64,000 bases of DNA from assembly GCF_036895565.1 (NCBI RefSeq), contig NZ_CP145904.1, positions 2,728,001 through 2,792,000 on the forward strand. The letters run 5' to 3'. The translations under genes were made by a program, and so were the position numbers. Positions 6,780-16,309 of this stretch are shown in pieces. How positions within the stretch are numbered: the first letter of the stretch is position 1; each line of letters begins with the position of its first letter. The DNA is from Flavobacterium sp. KS-LB2 (lineage in GTDB: Bacteria > Bacteroidota > Bacteroidia > Flavobacteriales > Flavobacteriaceae). The notes under the pieces were generated by a model that searched no databases, was not told the origin of the DNA, and saw only the letters and a list, made by a program, of their open reading frames with translations.

Positions 6780-8100
6780 CCCTCTGGTGCTCGTTTGCAA
6801 CGAGTACCTACTTACTTGTTCAAATTAAATAAAGCGTTTGCAACGCGGTTTTTATAATGAGATTACCATAAAGGTTCGATATTTACATTACAAAAAACAG
6901 TGTTATCTTCTTCGTAATTCCTGTAACTACTATTTACATACCCCCCCTCTGGTGCTCGTTTGCAACGAGTACCTACTTACTTGTTCAAATTAAATAAAGC
7001 GTTTGCAACGCGGTTTTTATAATGAGATTACCATAAAGGTTCGATATTTACATTACAAAAAACAGTGTTATCTTCTTCGTAATTCCTGTAACTACTATTT
7101 ACATACCCCCCCCTCTGGTGCTCGTTTGCAACGAGTACCTACTTACTTGTTCAAATTAAACAAAGCGTTTGCAACGCGGCTCTTATAATGAGATTACCAT
7201 AAAAGTCCCCTCTGGTGCTCGTTTGCAACGAGTACCTACTTACTTGTTCAAATTAAACAAAGCGTTTGCAACGCGGCTCTTATAATGAGATTACCATAAA
7301 AGTCCCCTCTGGTGCTCGTTTGCAACGAGTACCTACTTACTTGTTCAAATTAAATAAAGCGTTTGCAACGCGGCTCTTATAATGAGATTACCATAAAAGT
7401 TCGATATTTACATTCCCCTCTGGTGCTCGTTTGCAACGAGTACCTACTTACTTGTTCAAATTAAATAAAGCGTTTGCAACGCGGTTCTTATAATGAGATT
7501 ACCATAAAGGTTCGATATTTACATTACAAAAAACAGTGTTATCTTCTTCGTAATTCCCCCCGCCTCTGGTGCTCGTTTGCAACGAGTACCTACTTACTTG
7601 TTCAAATTAAATAAAGCGTTTGCAACGCGGTTCTTACAATGAGATTACCATAAAGGTTCGATATTTACACTACAAAAAACAGTGTTATCTTCTTCGTAAT
7701 TCCTGTAACTACTATTTACATAACCTCCTCTGGTGCTCGTTTGCAACGAGTACCTACTTACTTGTTCAAATTAAATAAAGCGTTTGCAACGCGGTTCTTA
7801 CAATGAGATTACCATAAAGGTTCGATATTTACACCTACTTACTTGTCCCCCCCCTCTGGTGCTCGTTTGCAACGAGTACCTACTTACTTGTTCAAATTAA
7901 ATAAAGCGTTTGCAACGCGGTTCTTATAATGAGATTACCATAAAGGTTCGATATTTACATTACAAAAAACAGTGTTATCTTCTTCGTAATTCCTGTAACT
8001 ACTATTTACATAATCCCCCCTCTGGTGCCCCCTGCTCTTCGAGGTCTCCCGACCTCGAACTATCGCAAGTTCTCTGGTGCTTGATTGCATCGAGTACTTA
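6780..8100. repeat. Repeat array B: about ten REP/BIME-like units with ragged ends
   Basis: Units start at about 6780, 6941, 7106, 7203, 7303, 7415, 7556, 7727, 7850 and 8016, with a degenerate one near 8073. Each starts with C-runs of varied length plus CTCTGGTGCTCG. The right end varies: some units stop after 'gattaccataaaagt', one after 'cgatatttacatt', one after 'cttcgtaatt', others run to 'ctactatttacata'. Unit lengths therefore range from about 96 to 170 bases. The last units change to a different hairpin (GAGGTC-TCCC-GACCTC at 8040-8057). Short frames of about 60 codons in the array are products of the repeat, not genes. The array shares its unit with array A. Confidence 0.88.
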
Positions 8101-8238
8101 CTAAAAATGTTACCCCTTCGCCGGTTTGGGCATATATCGTTAGCGCGAATGTCCCGTCCGTGCTAATAACGTAAACGATAAACTCTCAAAATAACCTTGC
8201 TCTTCAAACCCTTTCAATCTCGAACCCGTTTGCTTGGT

Positions 8239-8421
8239 TTAAGGGTCATTTTTCCTTTTTGACCAACTAGTTACTGCCTGAGCAATCTTGGAAATTGGTA
8301 ATATCTGGAGTGTTTTTCTAATTTCTCCAAAGATTACTTTTATTTTTTGATCTGGCATTATCCAAAGTAGGATAAACATGGCTGGAATGAAAATTAAAAT
8401 TTGTGTTGTAGTGGCTATCAT
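8239..8421 (-). CDS. Small membrane protein of unknown function
   Basis: 60 residues. A hydrophobic N-terminal helix (TTQILIFIPAMFILLWIM) is followed by an amphipathic, basic part with IFGEIRKTLQILPISKIAQA and a tail TSWSKRKNDP. The composition looks protein-like rather than repeat-derived, and the gene lies outside the array. No family is recognised with certainty. Opposite orientation to its neighbours. Confidence 0.5.
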   Translation of the reverse strand: MIATTTQILIFIPAMFILLWIMPDQKIKVIFGEIRKTLQILPISKIAQAVTSWSKRKNDP

Positions 8422-8899
8422 TATTATTTGTTTTATTGTTATAGCAATGATTCTTGAAAAAGTGTAGCCGCAATTAAATAATTTTTCAATTATTATGGTG
8501 TGACATGAAACTTCCCAATGTTGGCAAGGTATTTAGATGGCATGAAATAAAATAGGACAGGATAAAACGGGAATTCAAAAACTAGTTGCTCCAGCTCCGC
8601 AAAGTCTCATGACTTTGCGCTTTTTTTTAAATTCTTAAAAGACCTAAACGCAATAAAAGTCCCCGCTCCACGAAGTGTTCGCCTCTATGCTACGCAAATG
8701 TCTTATGACTTTGCGTTTTTTTTTAAATTCTAGAAACCCATAAATTAGGATAAAAGTCTCACAACTTTTTCTGTGAATGTCTTTAGAACATGCTGCGTGA
8801 CCACAAAGTATCTCACCAATCTAAAACAAACCCCGATCGAGGATTTGCAAAAAAGTCTCTATGTATAATAACTAGGATTAATAGATATATAATCATATC
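8422..8899. other. Intergenic stretch with REP-like fragments
   Basis: No gene seen. 8594-8660 carries the hairpin GCAAAGTC-TCAT-GACTTTGC with a T-run, matching the start of the 267-bp duplication. 8663-8772 is a second, diverged piece of the same element (ACGCAAATGTCTTATGACTT, then 'taaaagtctcacaacttttt'). The rest is plain AT-rich DNA. Confidence 0.6.
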
Positions 8900-8978
8900 G
8901 CATATCGCGATATGCAATATTAAATCATAATCTATTGTTTTACAATGTAAAATTAAGTAATATTGCATATCGCAATAT
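8900..8978 (+). promoter_or_regulatory. Palindromic operator pair upstream of the wHTH-nucleotidyltransferase operon
   Basis: GCATATCGCGATATGC (8900-8915) is a perfect 16-bp palindrome. ATATTGC-ATATC-GCAATAT (8960-8978) is a 7-bp inverted repeat around 5 bases. Both contain GCATATCGC and the second ends 15 bases before the ATG at 8994. The centres are about 62 bases apart (six helical turns). They are probably binding sites for the operon's own regulator, as AbiEi-type antitoxins repress their operons through inverted repeats. Confidence 0.65.
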
Positions 8979-8993
8979 TCAATATAAAGAAAA

Positions 8994-9518
8994 ATGGGAC
9001 AAATAAAAAATAATCTAAAGCCACAAGACATAGTAATCCTCCTAAAGATTATCGCTTTAGGAAACAAAGACTGGTTTCACCATACACTGGCAGAAGAATT
9101 AGGAATAAGCCAATCAGAAGTCAGCCAATCGCTCAATCGTTCAAAATATGCAGGCCTAATTGATGACGCAAGAAAAAAAGTAAACCGTATAGCATTCAAT
9201 GAATTCATCATTCATGGCATAAGCTATGCGTTTCCTCAACACCCTGGACCAATAGTAAGAGGTGTCTTGACAGCACATTCTGCAGAACCGTTAAATAAAA
9301 TTATAAATGCCTCAGAAAAATATGTTTGGCCTTACGCTAGAGGAAACGATAGAGGTCAAGCCATCGAACCGTTATACAATACAGTAGTACAAGCAGTACT
9401 AAAAGACAACATACTATACGAATTACTGGCAATGGTCGATGCATTGAGAGTCGGTAGAGCAAGAGAAAAAGAAATAGCGAAAAAAGAACTGGAAAAAAGA
9501 ATACTAAATGCACAATAA
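8994..9518 (+). CDS. Winged-helix regulator, candidate antitoxin of an AbiE-like pair
   Basis: 174 residues. The N-terminal winged helix is HHTLAEELGISQSEVSQSLN (about 29-48) followed by RSKYAGLIDDARKKVNR, the wing. The C-terminal part contains KYVWPYARGNDRGQAIEPLY and ELLAMVDALRVGRAREKEIA, a conserved pattern in regulators found next to nucleotidyltransferase genes. No signal peptide. The stop overlaps the next start by 11 bases, so translation is probably coupled. In type IV AbiE systems the first gene encodes an antitoxin with an N-terminal winged helix that also represses the operon; the palindromes upstream fit. It is shorter than AbiEi and may belong to a different family. Confidence 0.72.
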   Translation: MGQIKNNLKPQDIVILLKIIALGNKDWFHHTLAEELGISQSEVSQSLNRSKYAGLIDDARKKVNRIAFNEFIIHGISYAFPQHPGPIVRGVLTAHSAEPLNKIINASEKYVWPYARGNDRGQAIEPLYNTVVQAVLKDNILYELLAMVDALRVGRAREKEIAKKELEKRILNAQ

Positions 9519-10197
9519 AATAATAAACCTAGCTTTAGTAGCTCAAGTAGCGATAGGCCTAGAAGAACTAAGAGAGAAAATGGTATTCATTGGTGGAGCA
9601 GTGATTAGCTTGTACACCGATGACCCAGCTGCAGAAGAAATCAGACCGACTTCAGACATAGACATGACTATAAATTTAGCTAACTATAACGAATGGGCGC
9701 AAATGCAAGAACGCTTAGCAGAATTAAAATTTTATCCAGATCCTGAAGGACATTCGATTTGTTCATACAAATATGATAAAATAGCAATAGACATAATGCC
9801 TGCAGAAGACAGTAGCATCGGAGTTTCTAATATATGGTACAAGCCAGGCTTTAAATACCTACAACAAATTGAATTACCTGAAAGAGTGAGCATAAACATT
9901 TTACCTTCACCCTATTTCCTTGCTACGAAATTAGAAGCATTTAAAGATAGAGGTGCAAATGATTTCTACGCTAGCCACGATTACGAAGACATCATCTACC
10001 TATTAGACAACAGAACCTCAATTGTAGAAGAAATACTCGCTGCCGATGAAGATGTTAGAACATACATAAAACAAGAAATAAACGTCATAAAAAACCATCC
10101 TCAAGCAAACGAAATTTTAGCCATGCACATCCATCCATTGGTAAGAGAAGAAAGGTTTGTAATGTTGATGGAGAAAATTGAAAAAATTACAAAATAA
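9508..10197 (+). CDS. AbiEii-type nucleotidyltransferase, candidate toxin
   Basis: 229 residues. The Pol-beta-type nucleotidyltransferase signature is intact: FIGGAVISLY (G29-G30), then PTSDIDMTI with D50 and D52, and a third carboxylate D95 in KIAIDIMP. The C-terminal segment YFLATKLEAFKDRGANDF with DYEDIIYLLDNR is the K-x-EA-x-x-DRG and D-x-x-D pattern of DUF1814/AbiEii proteins. AbiEii toxins transfer nucleotides to cellular targets (some members modify tRNA acceptor ends); the substrate here cannot be read. It follows the regulator with an 11-base overlap and is closed by the terminator at 10346. Alternative: a nucleotidyltransferase with a non-toxic role. Confidence 0.78.
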   Translation: MHNKIINLALVAQVAIGLEELREKMVFIGGAVISLYTDDPAAEEIRPTSDIDMTINLANYNEWAQMQERLAELKFYPDPEGHSICSYKYDKIAIDIMPAEDSSIGVSNIWYKPGFKYLQQIELPERVSINILPSPYFLATKLEAFKDRGANDFYASHDYEDIIYLLDNRTSIVEEILAADEDVRTYIKQEINVIKNHPQANEILAMHIHPLVREERFVMLMEKIEKITK

Positions 10198-10345
10198 AAA
10201 AAAATAACCCAGAAGCTTTTTACTACTGGTTTAACGCTTTAAAAATAGAATAAATGAGTACAACTAGTATTATAAGATATGCTATTCTTTTTTACTAGTA
10301 AGCTACTAGTTCACAACTTATAACCTGCAATATCGCTTTAATTAT

Positions 10346-10381
10346 AAATGCGGTGATTAACGTACAGTTATCACCGCATTT
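10346..10381 (+). terminator. Rho-independent terminator after the nucleotidyltransferase gene
   Basis: AAATGCGGTGA pairs with TCACCGCATTT (11 bp), extended by TAA/TTA over a one-base bulge, followed by a T-run. It lies 149 bases after the stop codon. The rest of the 10198-10564 gap holds no gene. Confidence 0.75.
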
Positions 10382-10433
10382 TTGCGGTAAATATAAAATA
10401 TAATCACTGCAGTAGCACAAAAAACAAAGTATG

Positions 10434-10466
10434 CAATTCGGGAATTTCGCTATTCAATTCGGGAAT
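10434..10466 (+). promoter_or_regulatory. Direct repeat of CAATTCGGGAAT upstream of rteC
   Basis: CAATTCGGGAAT occurs at 10434-10445 and again at 10455-10466, exactly 21 bases apart (two helical turns), 99-131 bases before the RteC start. The same 12-mer occurs twice more, as an inverted pair, at 12280-12315. It is probably a protein-binding site; the binder is unknown. Confidence 0.5.
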
Positions 10467-10564
10467 CGAACACCACACCATTTGCAACCCACGCAACCAT
10501 CAAATAGATTTACCTCCCGATTCAATTACTGAATCAGTCAAATTGTAAATCTAAAACTGCTCGA

Positions 10565-11410
10565 ATGAAATTATTTGCTGAATCCTTGATATCTGAGTTA
10601 GAACATCAGTTAAAATTAATCCATCTGGAAACAGAAAATCCGGTACAGTCGGCCGAGCAGGCAATAACTAATAGCGTTGCTGCCTTAGAGAAACTAAAAA
10701 CCTTTTTCATAAAATACAAACGGCTAAATAAAACAGAGGAAATAAAATTCTTTCGGGACATCAAGCCAAAGTTTGCTAGCAAATTGATTTACTACAACGA
10801 AATCTATACTATTGAAACCAACAAACCATTGGGTTCCCAAAAAACAATAGGCAAATATTATAAAACTGAACTCCTTAAATTAAAAGTCTTTTTCATGGAG
10901 AACCAGGAGTTTTACCGTTACTACCGCACCGGCAACAACTGCCTAGATAATAAATATTTTATACGGGCAAAATATGATCTTAAACTAATGCTTGACAGTC
11001 ATTATTTTCAGGCAGATCATCGCTTCACTACTTCACATGATTATAAAGTGGCTCGCATTCTAGCCAACGATGAGATAAAAGATTTTCTGGAAGAGCAAAT
11101 AACAAAATTAGACCGAAAGACAATAGCAATACAATCACCTTCCCCACTCCATAAAGGTCCAAAATGGACAGGATCAAAAGTAGAACTGATCGAGTTGATT
11201 TATGCACTCCATACAGAAGGCGTTTTTAATAACGGAACCTCAGGACTAAAAGAAGTCACAACATTTTTCGAGTCATCTTTTAATATTGATTTGGGGCAGT
11301 TCAATAGAGTTTTTCTGGAAATCCGCAACAGAAAATCCGAGAGAACAAAATTTCTGAATACACTCAAAAACAAACTAATAATCCGTATGGACGAAGCAGA
11401 TGAAAATTAA
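10565..11410 (+). CDS. rteC: RteC-family regulator
   Basis: 281 residues. The overall pattern matches RteC domain proteins: an N-terminal helical part (LISELEHQLKLIHLETENPV, with QAITNSVAALEKLKTFFIKY), then FRDIKPKFASKLIYYNEIYT, a central YYRTGNNCLDNKYFIRA, and a C-terminal winged-helix-like domain beginning KWTGSKVELIELIYALHTEG and ending VFLEIRNRKSERTKFL. In the conjugative transposon CTnDOT, RteC activates the excision operon in response to tetracycline. Here no tetQ, rteA/B or integrase is in sight, so it may be a domesticated regulator or a remnant of an integrated element. Two CAATTCGGGAAT sites lie upstream, and a terminator follows the stop directly. Confidence 0.85.
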   Translation: MKLFAESLISELEHQLKLIHLETENPVQSAEQAITNSVAALEKLKTFFIKYKRLNKTEEIKFFRDIKPKFASKLIYYNEIYTIETNKPLGSQKTIGKYYKTELLKLKVFFMENQEFYRYYRTGNNCLDNKYFIRAKYDLKLMLDSHYFQADHRFTTSHDYKVARILANDEIKDFLEEQITKLDRKTIAIQSPSPLHKGPKWTGSKVELIELIYALHTEGVFNNGTSGLKEVTTFFESSFNIDLGQFNRVFLEIRNRKSERTKFLNTLKNKLIIRMDEADEN

Positions 11411-11441
11411 AAAAGGCTGCTCAAAACCGAGCAGCCCTTTA
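11411..11441. terminator. Bidirectional terminator between rteC and the lipoprotein gene
   Basis: GGCTGCTC (11415-11422) pairs with GAGCAGCC (11429-11436), flanked by an A-run on the left and CTTT on the right. It lies between two convergent genes. Confidence 0.8.
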
Positions 11442-11483
11442 AACGTACTTATCTAAAACAAAATTTCTGTTATAAAACAACAG

Positions 11484-12125
11484 CTAATTCGTTTTTAGTT
11501 TACCTAGCTGCCTTAAAAATATAGTCCAGTCAGGATCTTTATTCTTTGGAGGTGTTATTGACTCCTCATAAGTTTCATATCGAACAACAGATGAAATCGT
11601 TAAAATAACCTCTTTATCATTTTCCGCAAACGTCTCATCTGTCAAAACACTCGCTTCAAAAGCGACAATAAAATCATATAGAACCTCATATCTTCCCTCC
11701 GTTTTTGAAAGAAACAGCAAGGAATTAATAAAGCGACTAAAACTTATTTTAGCTTCTACCGTAGCATCCCAATTAGCAAGTATTCCAGACAAACTATCCG
11801 AAAGAATAAGCGATACTTTGCCTGTTAATAAAGAATTGGCATCACTACTCTTCACGCTGCTAATTACACCACCTTTTTGTAGATTTTGAAGAATGACATA
11901 AGACTTTTGCTGATAAAGTCTTCTTCCTACCTCATCATAAGGATTAGCACTATTAGCTGGAATGATACGACTACTTTTTGAATTGTATTTAATATAGTGC
12001 GTTCTCTTTTCAAAACTATTGGGTGCATTGTCAATAGTTGATTCAGAATCAGTGCTACAAGACTGCAGAATAAGCGAAATGGAATAGCACATTAAAATGG
12101 CTAAGAATAAAAAAACTTTTTTCAT
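11484..12125 (-). CDS. Predicted lipoprotein of unknown function
   Basis: 213 residues. The signal peptide MKKVFLFLAILMCYSISLIL ends in a lipobox LQSC (cysteine near 23), followed by STDSEST, a polar linker typical of surface or periplasmic lipoproteins in this phylum. The mature part contains a basic stretch (YIKYNSKSSRIIPANSANPY) and mixed helix and strand. No domain is recognised. It is monocistronic and convergent with rteC. Its upstream region holds the inverted CAATTCGGGAAT pair shared with the TPR-AraC gene on the other side. Confidence 0.7.
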   Translation of the reverse strand: MKKVFLFLAILMCYSISLILQSCSTDSESTIDNAPNSFEKRTHYIKYNSKSSRIIPANSANPYDEVGRRLYQQKSYVILQNLQKGGVISSVKSSDANSLLTGKVSLILSDSLSGILANWDATVEAKISFSRFINSLLFLSKTEGRYEVLYDFIVAFEASVLTDETFAENDKEVILTISSVVRYETYEESITPPKNKDPDWTIFLRQLGKLKTN

Positions 12126-12498
12126 TTTTGTGAATGTTTTAAATGTTACTGACTACTTTTTTCATCAGTTCTTTTCACCCGGGGTAATGGGAACAGTGGC
12201 GATTTTGCTCATAACAAAACCATTTGAATTCAAGGCAAAACTAAATGTGTTGTCCGTAACACACAACGCAACTGCTGTTCAATTCGGGAATTTAATAGGT
12301 GTAATTCCCGAATTGACAACAGTCAATTTCTAAACAATTCGTACATAACCAACAACTTAATACCCAAAAAATACATTTCGGGTCTCTAATGGTTAATATC
12401 CAATTTATTAAAGTTTTTTAGTTACATTTATTCCTGACAAATACAGACCTAACTGTATTATTTTGTTTTTAAAACGCTATAATCCCCATTTTTAGAAC
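12126..12498. other. Divergent intergenic region with a long inverted repeat
   Basis: No gene. At 12280-12315 CAATTCGGGAAT faces its exact inverse ATTCCCGAATTG across a 12-base spacer; CTGTT (12275-12279) and AACAG (12318-12322) extend the pairing. It could act as a DNA operator between the divergent lipoprotein and AraC-type genes, or as a hairpin in RNA. No T-run follows, so it is not a classic terminator. Confidence 0.6.
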
Positions 12499-14148
12499 AT
12501 GAAAAAAAACTACTTAATCCTATTATTTCTTTGCTTTTTTATTGGCGTAAACGCTCAAAAAAAATTTATAATTCCAGATAGTCTCTCTAATAAAAGCTAT
12601 AACTACTTCAATGAAAAAATAAATTATAAGGAAAGTGATAGTTTAAAAGAACGCTTATATGCACAGTCTTGGTTAGCTAAAGCCAAATCCGAAAAAAACG
12701 ATACGCAAATGGCTCTCGCCTATAAATCCTTAATCTATAAATTCGATAAAAAACTCCGAAATCTATATGCTGATAGTTTGGTTACAGCTGCCAAAAAAAC
12801 AGCCAATCCAGAGATGATTGGATCGGCTTATATGACAAAAGGAATAGTGTTTTATGATCGCAAAGAAATGATGAAAGCACTAGATAATTACCTCATCGCC
12901 GAGCAATACATTTCCAAAACAAATAACTATTATCTTATTTACAAATTAAAATATGGCAAAGCACTGACTAAATATTATCTTGGATTTTATCACGAGGCAA
13001 TCGCTTTATTTAAAGAGTGTGTTACTTATTTTAAAGAGAAAAATGATCACGCCTATATCAATTCATTATATTCCTTGGGCCAATGCTACAGCAGAATTAA
13101 TAAATACCAATTGTGCAGTCAAATAAATCAAATAGGAATAAAAGCAGCAATCCAATTTGAAATTTTTAGAATGAAATCATACTTTCTGTTTTCTGAAGGA
13201 ATAAACCAGTCTTTTAAACACAACTATGTCGATGCTATAAAAAAATTATCGCTAGCATTACCAGACCTTAGGAGTAATAAAGATTTTGCAAATGAAACTC
13301 TTGCTTATTTTTATATTGGTAAAAATTATTGGTCTCAAAATCAAAAAGAAAAAGCGGTAGTCTATTTTAAAAAAGTAGATGCAATTTTCCAACAACAAAA
13401 CTATATAAGTCCTGAATTAAGGGAGGCTTATGAACTGCTAATTGATTATTCTCTAACTAAAAATGATAAAAAAGCACATTTACTTTACATAGGGCAACTA
13501 TTAAAAATAGATCAATTATTAGAACACAATTACAAATACCTTTCAGGTAAAATAACTAAAGTATACGATACTGAAAAACTACTGCAAACACAACGTAATT
13601 TAGAAAACTCCAATAATTCCATAACTGTTATTGCCATTAGTACCACAGTAGTCTTGATGTCAATAATTTCATTCCTTGTTTACAAACATTTTAGATCAAA
13701 AAGATTATTTAATGAGTTAATGAACCGCCAACCGGAAACATCCAAATTATTTGTAGCAAACGGAAGTAAGGAACTCGATATCAATCCTGAAGTAGTGGCT
13801 GCAATTCTAATAAAATTGGAAAAATTCGAATTCAGTAAAAAGTATCTCGAAAAAGAGATGAATTTGCTCAAATTGGCTTCTTTTTTAAATACAAATACCA
13901 AATATGCTTCAAAAATAATTGCAAAATACCGCAACAAAGGAACCATAGAATATATAACTGATCTTAAGATTGATCATATCATAGAATTACTAAAAAATGA
14001 AAACAAATACCGCAATTACACCAACAAAGCATTAGGTGAAGAATCCGGTTTCGGTTCCACCCAAATCTTTACACGTGCCTTCAATAATAGAACAGGCCTC
14101 TCTCCCACCTACTTCATCAGTAAATTAAGAAGTCAACAACATTCATAA
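12499..14148 (+). CDS. TPR-containing membrane-bound AraC-family regulator
   Basis: 549 residues. A signal-like N-terminus (LILLFLCFFIGVNAQ) is followed by a TPR-rich sensor region (about 50-340; KALDNYLIAEQYISKTNNYY, GKNYWSQNQKEKAVVYFKKV). One membrane helix (SITVIAISTTVVLMSIISFL, near 375) follows. The cytoplasmic C-terminus carries an AraC-type double HTH (about 450-545), whose second half GEESGFGSTQIFTRAFNNRT with GLSPTYFI is the classic signature. Proteins of this build are common in Flavobacteriia and probably link a periplasmic signal to transcription. It is monocistronic. It may be the binder of the palindrome upstream, but that is only positional inference. Confidence 0.85.
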   Translation: MKKNYLILLFLCFFIGVNAQKKFIIPDSLSNKSYNYFNEKINYKESDSLKERLYAQSWLAKAKSEKNDTQMALAYKSLIYKFDKKLRNLYADSLVTAAKKTANPEMIGSAYMTKGIVFYDRKEMMKALDNYLIAEQYISKTNNYYLIYKLKYGKALTKYYLGFYHEAIALFKECVTYFKEKNDHAYINSLYSLGQCYSRINKYQLCSQINQIGIKAAIQFEIFRMKSYFLFSEGINQSFKHNYVDAIKKLSLALPDLRSNKDFANETLAYFYIGKNYWSQNQKEKAVVYFKKVDAIFQQQNYISPELREAYELLIDYSLTKNDKKAHLLYIGQLLKIDQLLEHNYKYLSGKITKVYDTEKLLQTQRNLENSNNSITVIAISTTVVLMSIISFLVYKHFRSKRLFNELMNRQPETSKLFVANGSKELDINPEVVAAILIKLEKFEFSKKYLEKEMNLLKLASFLNTNTKYASKIIAKYRNKGTIEYITDLKIDHIIELLKNENKYRNYTNKALGEESGFGSTQIFTRAFNNRTGLSPTYFISKLRSQQHS

Positions 14149-14383
14149 TAACAAGACATCATCTAAAATGTCCTTTATAGTTACCATTCCAAAAAATCGT
14201 GCTAACGAATTAAGCGTTAGCCGCAGGGAGTAATCCCAGAGTCGAGTTATACAGCAAAATCCAACTAAACTTCCACTCTCCTCGCCCTTAAATAAAAAGC
14301 ATAGAAAAACAACGAAAAAGTGAAATGGCCGCACTCCGCGAGTTGAGGACAAAGGACGAAAAGCAATAATACCTTTTCACACA

Positions 14384-14520
14384 GCCCTTAAATAAAAAGC
14401 ATAAAAAACAACGATAAAGCAAAGTGGCAGCAGTCCGCGAGTTGAGCCTGAAAGGCGAACGGCTCGGGCTGTGGAACGCCGCTTTGAGGTCGTTTTTGCG
14501 CTTTTGATTTTCAGGCTTGA
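14384..14520. repeat. 137-bp dispersed repeat, copy 1 (partial copy at 14284-14360)
   Basis: Starts GCCCTTAAATAAAAAGCAT, contains 'cagtccgcgagttgagcctg' and ends 'gattttcaggcttga'. The partial copy upstream shares the start and the 'tccgcgagttga' part but then diverges. No reading frame is conserved between the copies, so it looks like an intergenic repeat. Confidence 0.75.
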
Positions 14521-14722
14521 TCTTTTGTTTCCGTCCTCCTGAGCTCAGTCGAAGGATGCATCAAGGCAAAAGAAAAAAATGAACATGAAAAAACGATCTA
14601 GACTGTATTAATGATAAGGTTTTGACGAAATCAATAGTTGATTAGGATGACAATGTTGTGGGATTCGTGAACCGTGAGCAACTTGCGGGGATTCTTCCTG
14701 CGTCAGGATGACAAATTTGGGA

Positions 14723-14757
14723 GTGAGTAGTAAATCGTATTTAGTGAATAGCGAATC
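14723..14757. repeat. Period-7 degenerate tandem repeat
   Basis: Five 7-base units: GTGAGTA, GTAAATC, GTATTTA, GTGAATA, GCGAATC. It is one of eight such tracts in the window. Confidence 0.55.
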
Positions 14758-14803
14758 GTGTCAATTGAAAAGTAAACACCTATACTTGGAAACTCGCTGA
14801 ACC

Positions 14804-14940
14804 GCCCTTAAATAAAAAGCATAAAAAACAACGATAAAGCAAAGTGGCAGCAGTCCGCGAGTTGAGCCTGAAAGGCGAACGGCTCGGGCTGTGGAACGGC
14901 GCTTTGAGGTAGTTTTTGCACTTTTGATTTTCAGGCTTGA
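14804..14940. repeat. 137-bp dispersed repeat, copy 2
   Basis: Matches 14384-14520 with only a few substitutions (GAACGGCG for GAACGCCG, TAGTTTTTGCA for CGTTTTTGCG). The copies are exactly 420 bases apart. Confidence 0.8.
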
Positions 14941-15167
14941 AATCGAAGATTAATGAATACCAAAAAACAATAGTAACCCGTGAATAATTTTTATTTCTTT
15001 TCAATCATGGCAAAAGAAAAATTTAATTAAACCCAAGTAGTTATGGTATTAACAAAGTCAATAAAAAAAATAAAAACTCATTTATTCTTTCACAACTTGT
15101 GAACCCTTGTGATATAAAAACAATCAAAAACCACAATTTTACACCATAACAATTTAAAACCAAAGTT

Positions 15168-15857
<690 letters not shown>

Positions 15858-16309
15858 TAAAATTGAAAAACGAAGTGTCATTTTGTTTTCTTTTAAAAAA
15901 CACTTTGAAAATAAGATTTGTAATGAAGATCTATTTACAACCTAAAATACAAATTAGTTGTATTTGATACTAGAACTATCTTAACACACCACTAAATTGA
16001 AAACATTTTCAATGAAAAGAGGACAACAAGTGATTGCTGAGCAAAAAAATATTTTTATTTTTTTAGGGCTGAAATCGTAGATTCATAAATACCAGAAAGA
16101 CAAAAATTCACCTAACCTACTTTTCGTATTATAAACCTCAACGAAAATCATGGATAAATAGTAGAAATCGAAGATTCAGTAATCATCAATAAATATAAAA
16201 ATAAAGTAGTTTGATAACAAAATCTCTTCAAAAAAACTCGCGCTTCCTGTCCAATATTTATAAACGACAGTGTATTTCTAGAATTTAACACCAAAAACAA
16301 ACATCAAAA
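15858..16309. other. AT-rich gap upstream of the conserved unknown gene
   Basis: No gene seen. The phrase GAAATCGTAGATTCATAAAT (16070-16089) recurs at 16163 (GAAATCGAAGATTCAGTAAT) and, before the previous gene, at 14940 (GAAATCGAAGATTAATGAAT). These repeated phrases upstream of both genes may be regulatory or just shared leftover repeat sequence. Confidence 0.4.

Larger units (their letters stand above)
14149..15167. other. Repeat-rich intergenic region
   Basis: About 1 kb without a credible gene. It contains a 137-bp repeat in two near-identical copies and one partial copy, a period-7 repeat at 14723-14757, and fragments such as 'ctgagctcagtcgaaggatg' that recur in flavobacterial intergenic DNA. 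The last 150 bases are the AT-rich leader of the next gene. Confidence 0.6.

Noticed and set aside
7003..7188. A 61-codon frame in array B, with a similar one at 7910-8104
   Set aside because: Both are translations of the repeat unit itself (MQRG-YNEITIKVRYLHYK in each), broken where the units join; no independent coding signal.
3632..8100. CRISPR array
   Set aside because: Units are 96-170 bases with ragged ends, the sequence between hairpins is itself repeated, and there are no unique spacers or cas genes.
8813..9067. An 84-codon minus-strand frame over the operator region
   Set aside because: It overlaps the start of the winged-helix gene and the palindromes; its composition looks like antisense AT-rich DNA.
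13680..13946. An 88-codon minus-strand frame
   Set aside because: It lies entirely inside the AraC-type HTH coding region on the other strand.
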